DNA of 64,000 nucleotides from Comamonas testosteroni (GTDB lineage Bacteria > Pseudomonadota > Gammaproteobacteria > Burkholderiales > Burkholderiaceae_C). The first letter of the stretch is position 1; each line of letters starts with the position of its first letter. The stretch spans positions 145,786-209,785 of the forward strand of contig NZ_AWOR01000110.1 in NCBI RefSeq assembly GCF_000761245.1, given 5' to 3'. The translations under genes were made by a program, and so were the position numbers. Under the pieces are notes generated by a model. It did no database searches and was not told the DNA's origin. It saw only the letters and a list, made by a program, of their open reading frames with translations. Below, one piece after another: positions 39,902-48,461 of the stretch.

Positions 39902-40773
39902 TTCATCTTCCCGAGGTCCAGATTCAGTGCCTTGGCGGTCTGGCGCACCACGTCGTAGGCCTGATCGTTGGTGGGCGCAAAACCGTTGAGCTCGCCACGA
40001 TCGCCCCAGGGCAGGCCCTTGATCTCGGCCAGTGCCGCTGCCACCTTCTTCTTGGTGGCTTCGTCGAGGTTCTTGCGCCAGGCCATGGGCGACTCGGGGA
40101 TGTCCTTGGAGCGCCAGATGACCTGGAAATCCTCGGCCTTCACATGGCCCTTGGCCACTGCCGTCTGGAAGATGGGATCGGCCACGGCCGCTGCATCCAC
40201 CTTGCCGTTGGCCACGGCCATGATGCTGGCGTCGTGCGAGCCCGAGAAGATCACGCGGGAGAAGTACTTGTCGGTATCGATGCCCTCGCCCTTGAGGCCG
40301 GCCTTGGGAAACAGATGGCCCGATGCCGAGCTGGGATCGACAAAGGCAAAGGTCTTGCCCTGCAGCTGGGGCACGGTGCCCAGGCCCTTGTCCTTTTTGC
40401 TGATGATGATGCTGTTGTACGAGCTCTTGCCGGACTTCTTGGCCACGGGAATGGCAAAGGCCTCGGCATTTGCCAGCTGGCTGGCCAGCACATAGGAGAA
40501 GGGCCCGAAATAGGCCACGTCGATCTTGCCCGAGCGCATGGCCTCTATCACGCCGTTGTAGTCATTGGCCACAAAGGGCTTGATCTTCAGGCCGGTCTTG
40601 GCGGCCAGCTGGTCCATCACCTGCTGGCTGGCGCGCATCATGGCCTGGGCGTCCTCGGAGGGGATCAGGCCCACGCGCAGCTCGGTGGGCTGTTGCGCCA
40701 TGACGCCGGTGGTGGCGGCAAGCGTCAGGCTGGCGGCTGCGGCCTTGAGCCAGGTTTTGCGGGTCATCGTCAT
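39898..40773 (-). CDS. phnD: Phosphonate-binding periplasmic protein
   Basis: A 291-residue secreted binding protein. The signal peptide MTMTRKTWLKAAAASLTLAA is cut near VMA-QQ. Characteristic phrases are LRVGLIPSEDAQAM, AMRSGKIDVAYFGPFSYVLA and FVDPSSASGHLFPKAGL, the last being the phosphate/phosphonate-contact loop of the family. The start at 40773 is preferred because AAAGGA lies 8 bases upstream; a start nine bases earlier would sit directly on that site. First gene of the phnDCE-alcohol dehydrogenase-phnX series. Confidence 0.94.
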   Translation of the reverse strand: MTMTRKTWLKAAAASLTLAATTGVMAQQPTELRVGLIPSEDAQAMMRASQQVMDQLAAKTGLKIKPFVANDYNGVIEAMRSGKIDVAYFGPFSYVLASQLANAEAFAIPVAKKSGKSSYNSIIISKKDKGLGTVPQLQGKTFAFVDPSSASGHLFPKAGLKGEGIDTDKYFSRVIFSGSHDASIMAVANGKVDAAAVADPIFQTAVAKGHVKAEDFQVIWRSKDIPESPMAWRKNLDEATKKKVAAALAEIKGLPWGDRGELNGFAPTNDQAYDVVRQTAKALNLDLGKMK

Positions 40774-40867
40774 GGATTTCATCCTTTGCAAGTGCGTCTG
40801 TGGAGTGCGGCTGGGCTGCCGCCATCGCACCGTCATTGCAGTGCGTTGACGCAAATATTAGGGACGA

Positions 40868-40884
40868 CATATGACTGTCATGTG
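40868..40884. promoter_or_regulatory. Inverted repeat between phnD and its divergent LysR gene (candidate operator)
   Basis: CATATGAC-T-GTCATGTG is a near-perfect inverted repeat (7 of 8 pairs) centred at 40876, about 100 bases upstream of phnD and 67 upstream of the LysR start. LysR proteins typically bind such dyads in the divergent promoter. Confidence 0.5.
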
Positions 40885-40942
40885 AAGGTTTCAGAATCAG
40901 TTTTGACAGCTTCCATAGATCAAACCTTGAGATGAAACCTGC

Positions 40943-41878
40943 ATGAGCACCGCCCGCTACCGAGCCTTTATCGCCGTGGCCCAACAAGGCAGCCTGAGCG
41001 CAGCCGCCCGCGCCCTGGGCGTCAGCCAGCCCACGGTCTCCAGCCAGATCGCCACGCTGGAGCGGCAAAGCCAGATCGAGCTCTTCCATCGCCAGGGCTA
41101 TCGCATGACGCTCACTGGCGCCGGCCACAAGCTCATGACGCTGGCGCAGAAGCTGCTCGTACTGGAGGCTGAAACCGAGTTCTTTCTGCGCGACTCGGGC
41201 CAGCTCAACCAGGGCGAACTCAAGATCGGCGCTGTGGGGCCGTTTCATGTGATCGAGATGGTGGCTGCCTACAGCGCCCGCCATCCCGGCATGAAGCTGT
41301 CGATCCGCATGGGCAACTCGCAGCAGGTGCTGCATGATCTGGAGAACTACACCACCGATGTCGCGGTACTGGCCGGTCTGTATGACAGGCCCGAGCTGCG
41401 GGCGCGCGAATATGCACGCCACGCCATCATCTTGTTTGCCCATGTCGATCACCCGCTGGCAAGGCGCGAGCAGGTCGAGCTTGGCGAGCTGCACGGCCTG
41501 CCGCTCTTGCTGCGCGAGCAAGGCTCGACCACGCGCACGGCCATAGAGGCAGCACTGCAGGCGGCCGGTGTGAAGCCCCTCACCCAACTGGAGATCGGCA
41601 GCCGCGAGGCCATACGCGAGGCCGTGGCGCGCGGCCTGGGCATCGGTGCCGTGTCCGAGGCCGAATTCATTGCCGACCCGCGCTTCAGGCCCGTGCGTAT
41701 TGCCGGCGACCCGGCCAGCACCACAACCTATGTCTACTGCATGAAGGAGCGCAGCGAAAGTCTGCTGGTGCGATCTTTCTTCAAGGCCATTGAAGGTAAC
41801 GGTGGCCCCGATCTGACCGCTGTCCGGCAGACCGCTCCAAAACCCTTGAACGCCCCAACGGCCAAGAAGCTGGCGTAA
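40943..41878 (+). CDS. LysR-family regulator, probably of phosphonate catabolism
   Basis: A 311-residue regulator. The HTH at residues 1-60 reads FIAVAQQGSLSAAARALGVSQPTVSSQIATLERQ. The effector domain (about 90-295) contains LKIGAVGPFHVIEMVAAY and AREAVARGLGIGAVSE-like sequence (SREAIREAVARGLGIGAVSEAEF). It is transcribed divergently from phnD with an inverted repeat between them, so control of the phnDCE-phnX series by a phosphonate or its aldehyde is the straightforward inference. Confidence 0.92.
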   Translation: MSTARYRAFIAVAQQGSLSAAARALGVSQPTVSSQIATLERQSQIELFHRQGYRMTLTGAGHKLMTLAQKLLVLEAETEFFLRDSGQLNQGELKIGAVGPFHVIEMVAAYSARHPGMKLSIRMGNSQQVLHDLENYTTDVAVLAGLYDRPELRAREYARHAIILFAHVDHPLARREQVELGELHGLPLLLREQGSTTRTAIEAALQAAGVKPLTQLEIGSREAIREAVARGLGIGAVSEAEFIADPRFRPVRIAGDPASTTTYVYCMKERSESLLVRSFFKAIEGNGGPDLTAVRQTAPKPLNAPTAKKLA

Positions 41879-42050
41879 TTCGTCAAACCCTCTGCCCTCC
41901 TTGCGCCGAGAATTTTTGACAGCGCTGCTCGGGCAGTCAGCTCCCCGCCGGCGACAGGGCTGCAGATTTGCCCTCGACAAAGCACTCTGCGCAGAGCGTT
42001 CATGGACGCAGCGGACAGGCTGCCGGGCAGTCAAAACAGAGGAGACAAAG

Positions 42051-43046
42051 ATGAAGCAAACCATGCCCTGGAGGGCCATTGCACTGACAAGCTGCCTGAG
42101 CCTGAGTGCTGCCACCATGCCGTTGACAGCCAATGCTCAGCAAGCGCCCTGGCCCGCCAAGCCCATACGCCTGGTGGTCGGCGGCCCGGCCGGCGGCAAT
42201 GCCGACTCGCTGGCGCGCCTGCTGGCCGACGGCATGCAAAAGCAGCTGGGCAAGCCGGTGATTGTCGAATCCAAACCCGGCGCTGCCGGCGTACTGGCCG
42301 TCAACGACCTGCTCGCCAACGGCAAGGATGCCCATACGTTCTTGCTGATCCAGGGCGGCATCGTCAGCGAGACGCCGCTGGCCTACAAGGTCAGCTATCA
42401 GCCTTTCAAGGATCTGAAGCCACTGGCCCAGCTCAGCCGCAACGGCCTGGTGCTGATTGCCAACAAGGACTTCCCGGCCAGCAATCTGCAGCAGCTAGCC
42501 GACTACGGCAAAAAGCAGTCCGACGGACTGGACTTTGCCTCGTATGCCACGGGCATGCGCGGCCATACCTCGGGCATGCTGCTGGGACAGTTGCTCAATA
42601 TCAAGATGAAGCACCTGGGCTACAAGGGCTCTCCCCCGGCGCTCAGCGACCTCATGGGCGGCCATGTGCCGCTGATGATGGACGGGCTCACCACCGCCCT
42701 GCCGCTGATCAAGGCCGGCAAGGTCAAGCCGCTGGCCGTGAACTACCCCGCGCGCATGGTGCAACTGCCCGATGTGCCCACCTTCAAGGAACTGGGCTAC
42801 CCGCAGCTGTCCGAGGTGAGCTGGTTCGGCGTCTGGTCGCGTCCCGATATCCCTGCCGATGTGCAGGCCAGGGTCAGAGAGATCGCGCTGCAGTATTTCA
42901 AGCAGCCCCAGATCGAAGCCAGGCTCAGGGACATGGGCATGGAGTCGGGCACCGACGCACCCCCGGAAGCGCTGATGAGCGAACTGCAGAAGGCCTTTCA
43001 GCGCCAGCAGGCCTTGCTCAAATCAATTGACTACCAGCCTCAGTAA
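42051..43046 (+). CDS. Bug/TctC-family tripartite tricarboxylate transporter receptor
   Basis: A 331-residue periplasmic solute receptor. The signal peptide spans about residues 1-29 (ending LTANAQQ). The mature part begins WPAKPIRLVVGGPAGGNADSLARLLA, then KPVIVESKPGAAGVLAVN, both hallmarks of Bug proteins, which are greatly expanded in beta-proteobacteria. GGAGACAAAG precedes the start. No tctA or tctB membrane genes are present nearby, so it is an orphan receptor; the ligand is unknown, typically a carboxylate. A terminator follows. Confidence 0.92.
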   Translation: MKQTMPWRAIALTSCLSLSAATMPLTANAQQAPWPAKPIRLVVGGPAGGNADSLARLLADGMQKQLGKPVIVESKPGAAGVLAVNDLLANGKDAHTFLLIQGGIVSETPLAYKVSYQPFKDLKPLAQLSRNGLVLIANKDFPASNLQQLADYGKKQSDGLDFASYATGMRGHTSGMLLGQLLNIKMKHLGYKGSPPALSDLMGGHVPLMMDGLTTALPLIKAGKVKPLAVNYPARMVQLPDVPTFKELGYPQLSEVSWFGVWSRPDIPADVQARVREIALQYFKQPQIEARLRDMGMESGTDAPPEALMSELQKAFQRQQALLKSIDYQPQ

Positions 43047-43066
43047 ACAGTTCAGGTGCCCAAAAG

Positions 43067-43097
43067 GCCGGAGTCACGCCAGATTCCGGCTTTTTTT
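43067..43097 (+). terminator. Rho-independent terminator after the Bug receptor gene
   Basis: GCCGGA pairs with TCCGGC around a 12-base loop, followed by seven Ts. Confidence 0.8.
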
Positions 43098-43167
43098 GCA
43101 GCTGGGCAGCTGCAGCTCACTGCGTCGACCCGTTCCGGGCCGGCACGCAACGGAATGAGACGAAACA

Positions 43168-44334
43168 TCAGAAAAGACTTTGCTGCGGCGACAGCAAGGA
43201 ATGATGGTACTGATCGCAGTCCAGTTGCACGCGCTCACGATTCAGCCCAAGCTTGCGGCAGGCCAGTGCAAAGCGTTGCGCCAGCATATCGGCCCAGGCG
43301 CCTGCTCCCTTCATGCGCTGGCCAAATCTGCTGTTGTAGACCTTGCCCTCGGCTCTGCCCGCTTCGCTGATCCCATGCAGATCTCGCACACGCTCCATCA
43401 CGCGTTGGGCGCGCTCGGGATAGTGCAGCATCAGCCATTCATTGAACAGCGGAGCCACTTCCCACGGCAGACGCAGTACTGCATAAAAAGCCTGTCTTGC
43501 ACCGGCCTCGCTGGCTGCGGCCAGCACCTGCTCCATATCGTCGTTCAGGAACGGAATCTGCGGTGCCAGGCTGACGCCTACGGGTATGCCTGCCTCGCTC
43601 AGGGTCCGAATCATGCGCAGCCGCCGATGCGGCGCAGCGGCGCGTGGCTCCAGCTGCCGGGCCAGCTCGGGCTGCAAGGTGGTCAGCGTCACATAAACGG
43701 CCACCAGATGCTGCTGTGCCAGCGGCACCAGCAAATCAAGGTCTCGTTCAATGCCACTGCCCTTGGTGACGATGGAAAACGGATGCCTGGCCTGCGCCAG
43801 AACCTCTATCACGCGGCGCGTCAACCCGACTTCGCGCTCCACAGGCTGGTAGCAGTCCGTGACCGAGCCGAGCATGATGGGCGCCGCCACATGGCTGGAG
43901 CGGGATAACTCGGCGCGCAGCACCTCGGGCAGGTTCTCCTTGGCAATCAGCCGGGTTTCGAAATCCAGCCCCGGTGAGTAGCCCAGATAGCTGTGACTGG
44001 GCCGGGCATAGCAATAGATGCAGCCATGCTCACACCCTCTGTATGGGTTTAACCCCAGATGAAAAGGCAGATCGGGCGATTCGTGGCGGCTCAGGGCTGA
44101 TTTAGCCCGCTCCCACTCCAGATGGGTGCGCCAGGTCTTGACCTCCTCACCCACTTCGCTTCCTTCACCCTGTTCGGACTTGCCCCAGCCGTCATCGAAG
44201 CCCTGGCGCAGCTCCCGCGCAAACCGGTGCGTGATCTGGCTGGCAGCCCCTCGTCCCTTGATGGGCTGTATCGGCCGCACCGGCACATCGGCCTGAATGG
44301 ATTCCAGTCCAGAGGATGAAGAAAGTTTTTTCAT
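43168..44334 (-). CDS. PA0069-family radical SAM protein (SplB-like)
   Basis: A 388-residue radical SAM protein. The 4Fe-4S motif is CEHGCIYCYAR (CxxxCxxC), preceded by LGLNPYRGC. IMLGSVTDCYQPVERE and IVTKGSGIERDLDLL are typical of the spore-photoproduct-lyase-like group that includes P. aeruginosa PA0069. A LexA box lies directly upstream (44342-44357), and PA0069 is a member of the P. aeruginosa SOS regulon, so a role in DNA repair is likely. The start at 44334 (MKKLSSSSG) is chosen; an ATG at 44349 lies inside the LexA box. No Shine-Dalgarno sequence is evident between box and start, so the start is uncertain. Confidence 0.88.
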   Translation of the reverse strand: MKKLSSSSGLESIQADVPVRPIQPIKGRGAASQITHRFARELRQGFDDGWGKSEQGEGSEVGEEVKTWRTHLEWERAKSALSRHESPDLPFHLGLNPYRGCEHGCIYCYARPSHSYLGYSPGLDFETRLIAKENLPEVLRAELSRSSHVAAPIMLGSVTDCYQPVEREVGLTRRVIEVLAQARHPFSIVTKGSGIERDLDLLVPLAQQHLVAVYVTLTTLQPELARQLEPRAAAPHRRLRMIRTLSEAGIPVGVSLAPQIPFLNDDMEQVLAAASEAGARQAFYAVLRLPWEVAPLFNEWLMLHYPERAQRVMERVRDLHGISEAGRAEGKVYNSRFGQRMKGAGAWADMLAQRFALACRKLGLNRERVQLDCDQYHHSLLSPQQSLF

Positions 44335-44341
44335 GAAACAA

Positions 44342-44357
44342 CTGTACATAAATACAG
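44342..44357. promoter_or_regulatory. LexA (SOS) box upstream of the radical SAM gene
   Basis: CTGTACATAAATACAG matches CTGT-N8-ACAG exactly, and the flanking bases extend it to ACTGTACATAAATACAGT. It lies 7 bases upstream of the radical SAM start, where LexA would block transcription. Confidence 0.8.
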
Positions 44358-44685
44358 TTATTCATTGCAAGAAATGGGTACTGACCATGGCTGCATTCCG
44401 GTCAATACAGGAGAGTTGATTGAGTCAGATCTGGATAAAAATGACTGCTTCCCTTGTTCAATGCGCATAGCACGCTCCACTAGCTAGAGCAAGTTCAAAG
44501 TCAATCCGCACCCAGTGGGTGCGAGATGGCTTGGCAGTTTGCGATTCAGCGCCGACAATTCCCCCAATGCACCAAGTTGGTGCTTTCACTGAATGCCTTG
44601 GCCCGGACAACACCGTTGCCCGGGCTTTTGTCCGTTTGCGCAACGCCAAAGCGCCAACCACACCGTCTCGCAAGGGAGTTACTAC
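44358..44685 (+). promoter_or_regulatory. Leader/intergenic region of rnk with three hairpins
   Basis: The region between the divergent radical SAM and rnk genes holds no ORF with a product. It carries three strong hairpins: GCACCC-AGT-GGGTGC (44508-44522), GCACCAA-G-TTGGTGC (44569-44583) and a terminator-like one at 44601-44629 with a T tail. The arms of the first two share GCACC and GGTGC, so they could pair alternatively. This looks like an attenuating leader of rnk. Confidence 0.55.
44601..44629 (+). terminator. Terminator-like hairpin in the rnk leader (candidate attenuator)
   Basis: GCCCGG pairs with CCGGGC; inside, CAAC pairs with GTTG after one mismatch; TTTT follows. It ends 57 bases before the rnk start, so it would stop transcription before the gene or end a short leader RNA. 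Confidence 0.6.
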
Positions 44686-45093
44686 ATGGAGCGCAAGCCC
44701 AATATCACTCTGTCCTCCTTGGACCTGGATCGCATTGAATCGCTGCTGGAAAAGAACAGCAGCCAGTTCCCCGGCCGTGATGCGCTGGAGGCCGAGCTGG
44801 ACCGTGCGGATGTGCTCGACCCCGCAGAAATACCCGCCAACGTGGTGACGATGAACTCCACCGTGCGCTTCACCATTCTCGAGATCGCCAAGACCAATAC
44901 GCTGACACTGGTCTACCCCAAGGATATGGATGGCAGCACCGACAAGGTTTCCATCTTCGCTCCGGTGGGCATCGCCTTGCTGGGCCTGTCCGTGGGCGAT
45001 GAGTTCAAGATGCCCAGCCCTACCGGCCAGGTAACCGTGCGCGTGGATGCCATAGAGTTCCAGCCCGAAAGCGCGGGCGAGCTCCATCGCTGA
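44686..45093 (+). CDS. rnk: Rnk, regulator of nucleoside diphosphate kinase (GreA-like)
   Basis: A 135-residue cytosolic protein. The N-terminal short coiled coil (ITLSSLDLDRIESLLEKN) is followed by the GreA/GreB C-terminal domain with VVTMNSTVRFTIL, TLTLVYPKD and the signature SIFAPVGIALLGLSVGDEF. Rnk binds RNA polymerase and influences nucleotide metabolism and transcription, in competition with Gre factors. GGGAG precedes the start at 44686. It has a structured leader with a terminator-like hairpin upstream and a strong terminator downstream, so it is a monocistronic unit. Confidence 0.93.
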   Translation: MERKPNITLSSLDLDRIESLLEKNSSQFPGRDALEAELDRADVLDPAEIPANVVTMNSTVRFTILEIAKTNTLTLVYPKDMDGSTDKVSIFAPVGIALLGLSVGDEFKMPSPTGQVTVRVDAIEFQPESAGELHR

Positions 45094-45110
45094 ACCGGCT
45101 CACCCAACAA

Positions 45111-45136
45111 AAAAGCAGCTCACCGGAGCTGCTTTT
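45111..45136. terminator. Bidirectional terminator between rnk and the acyltransferase gene
   Basis: AAAAGCAGCT pairs with AGCTGCTTTT around CACCGG, with T tails on both strands. It separates convergent genes. Confidence 0.9.
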
Positions 45137-45154
45137 TTGTTGCCAGGGTCAGAC

Positions 45155-46327
45155 TCAGCGCAAGCCGGCCACCATGGTGGTCAGCAGACCCGCGCCGATC
45201 AGGCCTGCCTGCCAGCGCAGGGCCTGACTCCATGACGAAACATGGCGCTCCACCAGTTGGTACAGCGCGTAGCCAGCAGTCAATGAAAGCACAAAGGCAA
45301 ACGGGATGCCCACCACCGCGGCAGTGACCGAGCCATGCCAGAAATGGTTGACCACCGCATTGACCAGCAGGCAGATCGAAAAGTGAATCAGGAACACCGA
45401 GTAGGAGATCTCTCCCAGGCGACGCAGCGGAGCTAGGCCCTGCCAGCGGGCAATGGCATCGGTACGCATGCAGACGATGAGCAGCATCGCAGTCACGCCG
45501 GCGAGAAAAATGCGGTCGCGCCACTCATAGACCAGCGCGCCGATGATCATTGCAGCAATCAGCAGGCCCCAGCTCCAGGCCGTCAGGCGCTTGTCTGCCG
45601 CCACTGCCCAGAAGGCCATCATGCCGACGCCATAGGCGCCCATGAAATAAATCGCCCAGACATCCAGGTCTGCATCGAGATTGAAGCTCAGCAACGAAGC
45701 TGCCGTCCCCACAACCACCAGCCCCTGCATGCCAGTCACGGCCCAGGGCCACCAGCGCTTCATGGCCATATCGCCCCAGCGCTTCAGCGCCCATTGCTGC
45801 AGCCAGCGCACGCCGGCCAGCAGCAGCACGGTCGCGGCGAACAACTGAAAGTCTATGGAAACATACCAGACGCCAGCCGACAGAGACTCCTCGCCCACAA
45901 TGCCCTGCAGCAGCAAGGCATGAGCCATGAGCTGCCATAGCCCGGGGTCGGCAGACACGGACTCGTGGTCGAACCAGGGACGAATCGCCGCAGACACCAC
46001 AATCGTCACCACCAGTGCCACGGCATAAGGCACGACCAGGCGTACAAAGCGCTTGCCGATCTTGGACCAGGGTGAATCAAACCGCGCCAGACCCATGGGA
46101 GCCAGGCTGGCTGCAGCCAGAAAACCGCCGATCACCAGAAAGATCTGTACGGCCATGCGGGCGTACTCATAGAGCCAGTCCAGCAGGTCGGGCATGACGG
46201 GGTGAGCCACATCGGACATGGGACCGTAAAAGGCCAGGTGATGCCAGACGATGGCTGCACAAGCCAGACCCTTGGTACAGTCGATCAGGGCACTGCGGGA
46301 ATGAGAGGAAATAGAACTTTGAACCAT
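45155..46327 (-). CDS. Acyltransferase family 3 membrane protein
   Basis: A 390-residue integral membrane protein with about ten helices of the acyltransferase-3 family, which moves acyl groups onto cell-surface carbohydrates. The catalytic histidine region near the N-terminus is IDCTKGLACAAIVWHHLAFYGP. The family phrase FLVIGGFLAA follows, and GEISYSVFLIHFSICLLVN near the end is typical. MVQSSIS at 46327 is the start. It is divergent from the GbsR/MarR regulator. The acceptor is unknown; no polysaccharide genes lie nearby. Confidence 0.88.
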   Translation of the reverse strand: MVQSSISSHSRSALIDCTKGLACAAIVWHHLAFYGPMSDVAHPVMPDLLDWLYEYARMAVQIFLVIGGFLAAASLAPMGLARFDSPWSKIGKRFVRLVVPYAVALVVTIVVSAAIRPWFDHESVSADPGLWQLMAHALLLQGIVGEESLSAGVWYVSIDFQLFAATVLLLAGVRWLQQWALKRWGDMAMKRWWPWAVTGMQGLVVVGTAASLLSFNLDADLDVWAIYFMGAYGVGMMAFWAVAADKRLTAWSWGLLIAAMIIGALVYEWRDRIFLAGVTAMLLIVCMRTDAIARWQGLAPLRRLGEISYSVFLIHFSICLLVNAVVNHFWHGSVTAAVVGIPFAFVLSLTAGYALYQLVERHVSSWSQALRWQAGLIGAGLLTTMVAGLR

Positions 46328-46586
46328 CAGATCACGGCCGCCCGCAGCCCATGGGCTGCCCGGCGACAGGGTGAGTTTGCCCGGCAACAGGCAACGTAAA
46401 AAAGCCGACTTAAAACAGGATGGCGATTTTGCGCCGATTCCCAACAATTTGCTGACAGCGTTGCAAGTTTTACGAAACATATCTGCACGGGGTTCATGCG
46501 CCAAGCATGAAAAAAATAGAGCAATTGCACTCCGGCTTGATTTCCCTGCCCCACTGGAAACCCCGGGCAAAGGCACAATAGAGGCC

Positions 46587-47162
46587 ATGACGCAAGCCAA
46601 ACCACTGTCGGAGCTGAGCCGACAATTTGTTTCGCATTTCGGCGAGATGGGCAGCCGCTGGGGCATCAATCGCACCGTGGGGCAGATCTATGCCCTGCTG
46701 TTCATTTCGCCCGAGCCGCTGAACGCAGACCAGATTGCCGACACGCTGGAATTCTCGCGCTCCAATGTGAGCATGGGGCTCAAGGAGCTGCAGGCCTGGC
46801 GGCTGGTTCAGCTGCGTCACCAGCCCGGCGACCGGCGCGAATACTTCCAGGCACCCGAGGATGTCTGGGAAATCTTCAAGCGACTGGCCGAAGAGCGCCG
46901 CCGCCGAGAGATCGAACCCACGCAATCCATGCTGCGCGCTGCCATGATGGAAGAAGCCAGCACCGACGAAGAACGCTACGCCCAGCAGCGCATGCGCGAT
47001 ATGCACGAACTCATCGACAAGCTGATGAGCTGGTTTGACGATGTGCAGCGTCTGTCGCCAGAGACCGCCATGCAGCTCATGGGAATGGGCTCGGCCGTGA
47101 CGCGACTGCTTGACCTGAAGGACAAGATTACCGGGCGAGGCAAGTCAGGCACGGAAGCCTGA
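46587..47162 (+). CDS. GbsR/MarR-type transcriptional regulator
   Basis: A 191-residue winged-helix protein of the GbsR group. The DNA-binding domain reads MGSRWGINRTVGQIYALLFISPEPLNADQIADTLEFSRSNVSMGLKELQAWRLVQLRHQPGDRREYFQAPEDVWEI, which is the classic form of this family. The C-terminal part is helical and charged. Related proteins respond to osmolytes or to membrane events. It lies divergent from the acyltransferase and converges with the LacI regulator. The start at 46587 is preferred over longer alternatives. Confidence 0.88.
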   Translation: MTQAKPLSELSRQFVSHFGEMGSRWGINRTVGQIYALLFISPEPLNADQIADTLEFSRSNVSMGLKELQAWRLVQLRHQPGDRREYFQAPEDVWEIFKRLAEERRRREIEPTQSMLRAAMMEEASTDEERYAQQRMRDMHELIDKLMSWFDDVQRLSPETAMQLMGMGSAVTRLLDLKDKITGRGKSGTEA

Positions 47163-47172
47163 CACCAACAAC

Positions 47173-48246
47173 TCAGGTGCTGGCCCTGGGCACAAGCCTG
47201 AAGCCCAGATCCACGCTGGCCTCTCTGACGGTGTCCCCTGCCAGCAATTGCAGCAGCATGCTGGCAGCTTTTCTGCCCACTTCATCTCTGGGTGTATGGA
47301 TGGTAGTCAGGGGCGGCACCATCTGATCACTGCCAGGCAGGTCGTTGAACCCGGCGATCGCCACCTGCTGCGGCACCTTGACCCCCATGCGGTTGGCCTC
47401 CAGCAACGCGCCTTGTGCAATGTCGTCGTTGCAGAAAAAGATGGCATCAACCGTGGTGCGGGCCTTGAGAAGCGTCTCGAACTGCCTTGCACCCAGCGCC
47501 AGCGATGAGCGCTCGGGGCTGAGAATCTCCAGACTCTGGTCATACAGACCAGCCTGTTTGAGTACCTGCCGATAGCCCTCCAGGCGCTGCATGACACGCG
47601 CGTCGAGCTGTGCTCCGCAAAAAGCGATGCGCCTGTATCCCTTGTCCAGCAGATGACGGGTCATTTCAGCGCCTGCTGCAATCTGAGAAAAACCAACGCT
47701 GTAGCAATCGGGACCGGTGCCGGGATCGCGCAACTCCATGAGATGCACGCGCGGCACGGGATTGGCAACCAATAATTTCCGCGACTCTTCGCTGTGGTCA
47801 AAGCCGGTCAGCAACAGGCCGGCAGGCCGCATGGGTAGATAGGCCCGCAGCAGCTGCTCCTCTTCCGCCGGGTCGTAGTGGGTCACGCCGATCAGCATGT
47901 GGTAGCCCTGGGCAAACAGCACCTTGTGCACAGCCTCCAGGACCTCCACAAACAAGGTGTTGGAGAGCATCGGCACAAGCACCAGCACCTGGGTGCTTTT
48001 TTGCGAGGCCAGTGCACGCGCTGCCAGATCGGGTACATAACCCAGAGAAGCCGCAACCTCGCGCACTTTGTCGACCAGAGCAGCAGCCACTCTGCGCTCT
48101 CCGCGCAAGGCTCTGGAGACCGTCATCGGACTCACGCCCGCAGCCTGTGCCACATCGCTGAGGGTGACACGCCCGCTGGCACGAGGTCGCCTTGAAGAAG
48201 CGCTGTCGGCCGGGGTTTCACTCTTGGTACGGGTCTCGGGAGGCAA
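47173..48246 (-). CDS. gntR: LacI-family regulator of gluconate catabolism (GntR type)
   Basis: A 357-residue repressor. The HTH (about residues 27-50) reads VTLSDVAQAAGVSPMTVSRALRGERRV, and the periplasmic-binding-protein-like effector domain follows (VLVLVPMLSNTLFVEVLEAVHKVLFAQGYHML; FCNDDIAQGALLEANRMGVKVPQQVAIAGFNDL). It is divergent from gntK and the TRAP-edd-eda series, with two operators of identical core in the shared intergenic region. This placement points to gluconate or 6-phosphogluconate as the inducer. Confidence 0.92.
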   Translation of the reverse strand: MPPETRTKSETPADSASSRRPRASGRVTLSDVAQAAGVSPMTVSRALRGERRVAAALVDKVREVAASLGYVPDLAARALASQKSTQVLVLVPMLSNTLFVEVLEAVHKVLFAQGYHMLIGVTHYDPAEEEQLLRAYLPMRPAGLLLTGFDHSEESRKLLVANPVPRVHLMELRDPGTGPDCYSVGFSQIAAGAEMTRHLLDKGYRRIAFCGAQLDARVMQRLEGYRQVLKQAGLYDQSLEILSPERSSLALGARQFETLLKARTTVDAIFFCNDDIAQGALLEANRMGVKVPQQVAIAGFNDLPGSDQMVPPLTTIHTPRDEVGRKAASMLLQLLAGDTVREASVDLGFRLVPRAST

Positions 48247-48285
48247 GGGAATCTCCTAATCAGATGCCTGAGGTTTTTTGACTAT

Positions 48286-48297
48286 GATAGCGCTATC
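48286..48297. promoter_or_regulatory. LacI-type operator O1 in the gntR-gntK intergenic region
   Basis: GATAGCGCTATC is a perfect palindrome with a central CG, the normal hallmark of LacI-family sites. It lies about 40 bases upstream of the regulator start, so it probably serves autoregulation. Confidence 0.75.
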
Positions 48298-48410
48298 CGG
48301 ACTTGAACTGAAGTCTGTGAAAGCAGCTTGATGAAAGCACTGACTTGCCTTCGACCGAGGTCTGAAGCCAATCGCAGAACGCAGCAAGCTGCTCATTTTT
48401 TAACCACATC

Positions 48411-48424
48411 GGATAGCGCTATCC
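48411..48424. promoter_or_regulatory. LacI-type operator O2 upstream of gntK
   Basis: GGATAGCGCTATCC is a perfect 14-bp palindrome with the same 12-bp core as O1, centred 126 bases away (exactly twelve turns at 10.5 bp). It lies just upstream of gntK, so binding would block that promoter and looping between the two sites is possible. Confidence 0.8.
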
Positions 48425-48461
48425 AAAAATGATTCAAAGCAAGATCCAGCCTCAGGGCACC

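Noticed and set aside
44408..44437. TTGATT followed by an AT-rich stretch considered as a promoter or FNR site for rnk
   Set aside because: The half-site has no partner and no well-spaced -10 element could be identified.
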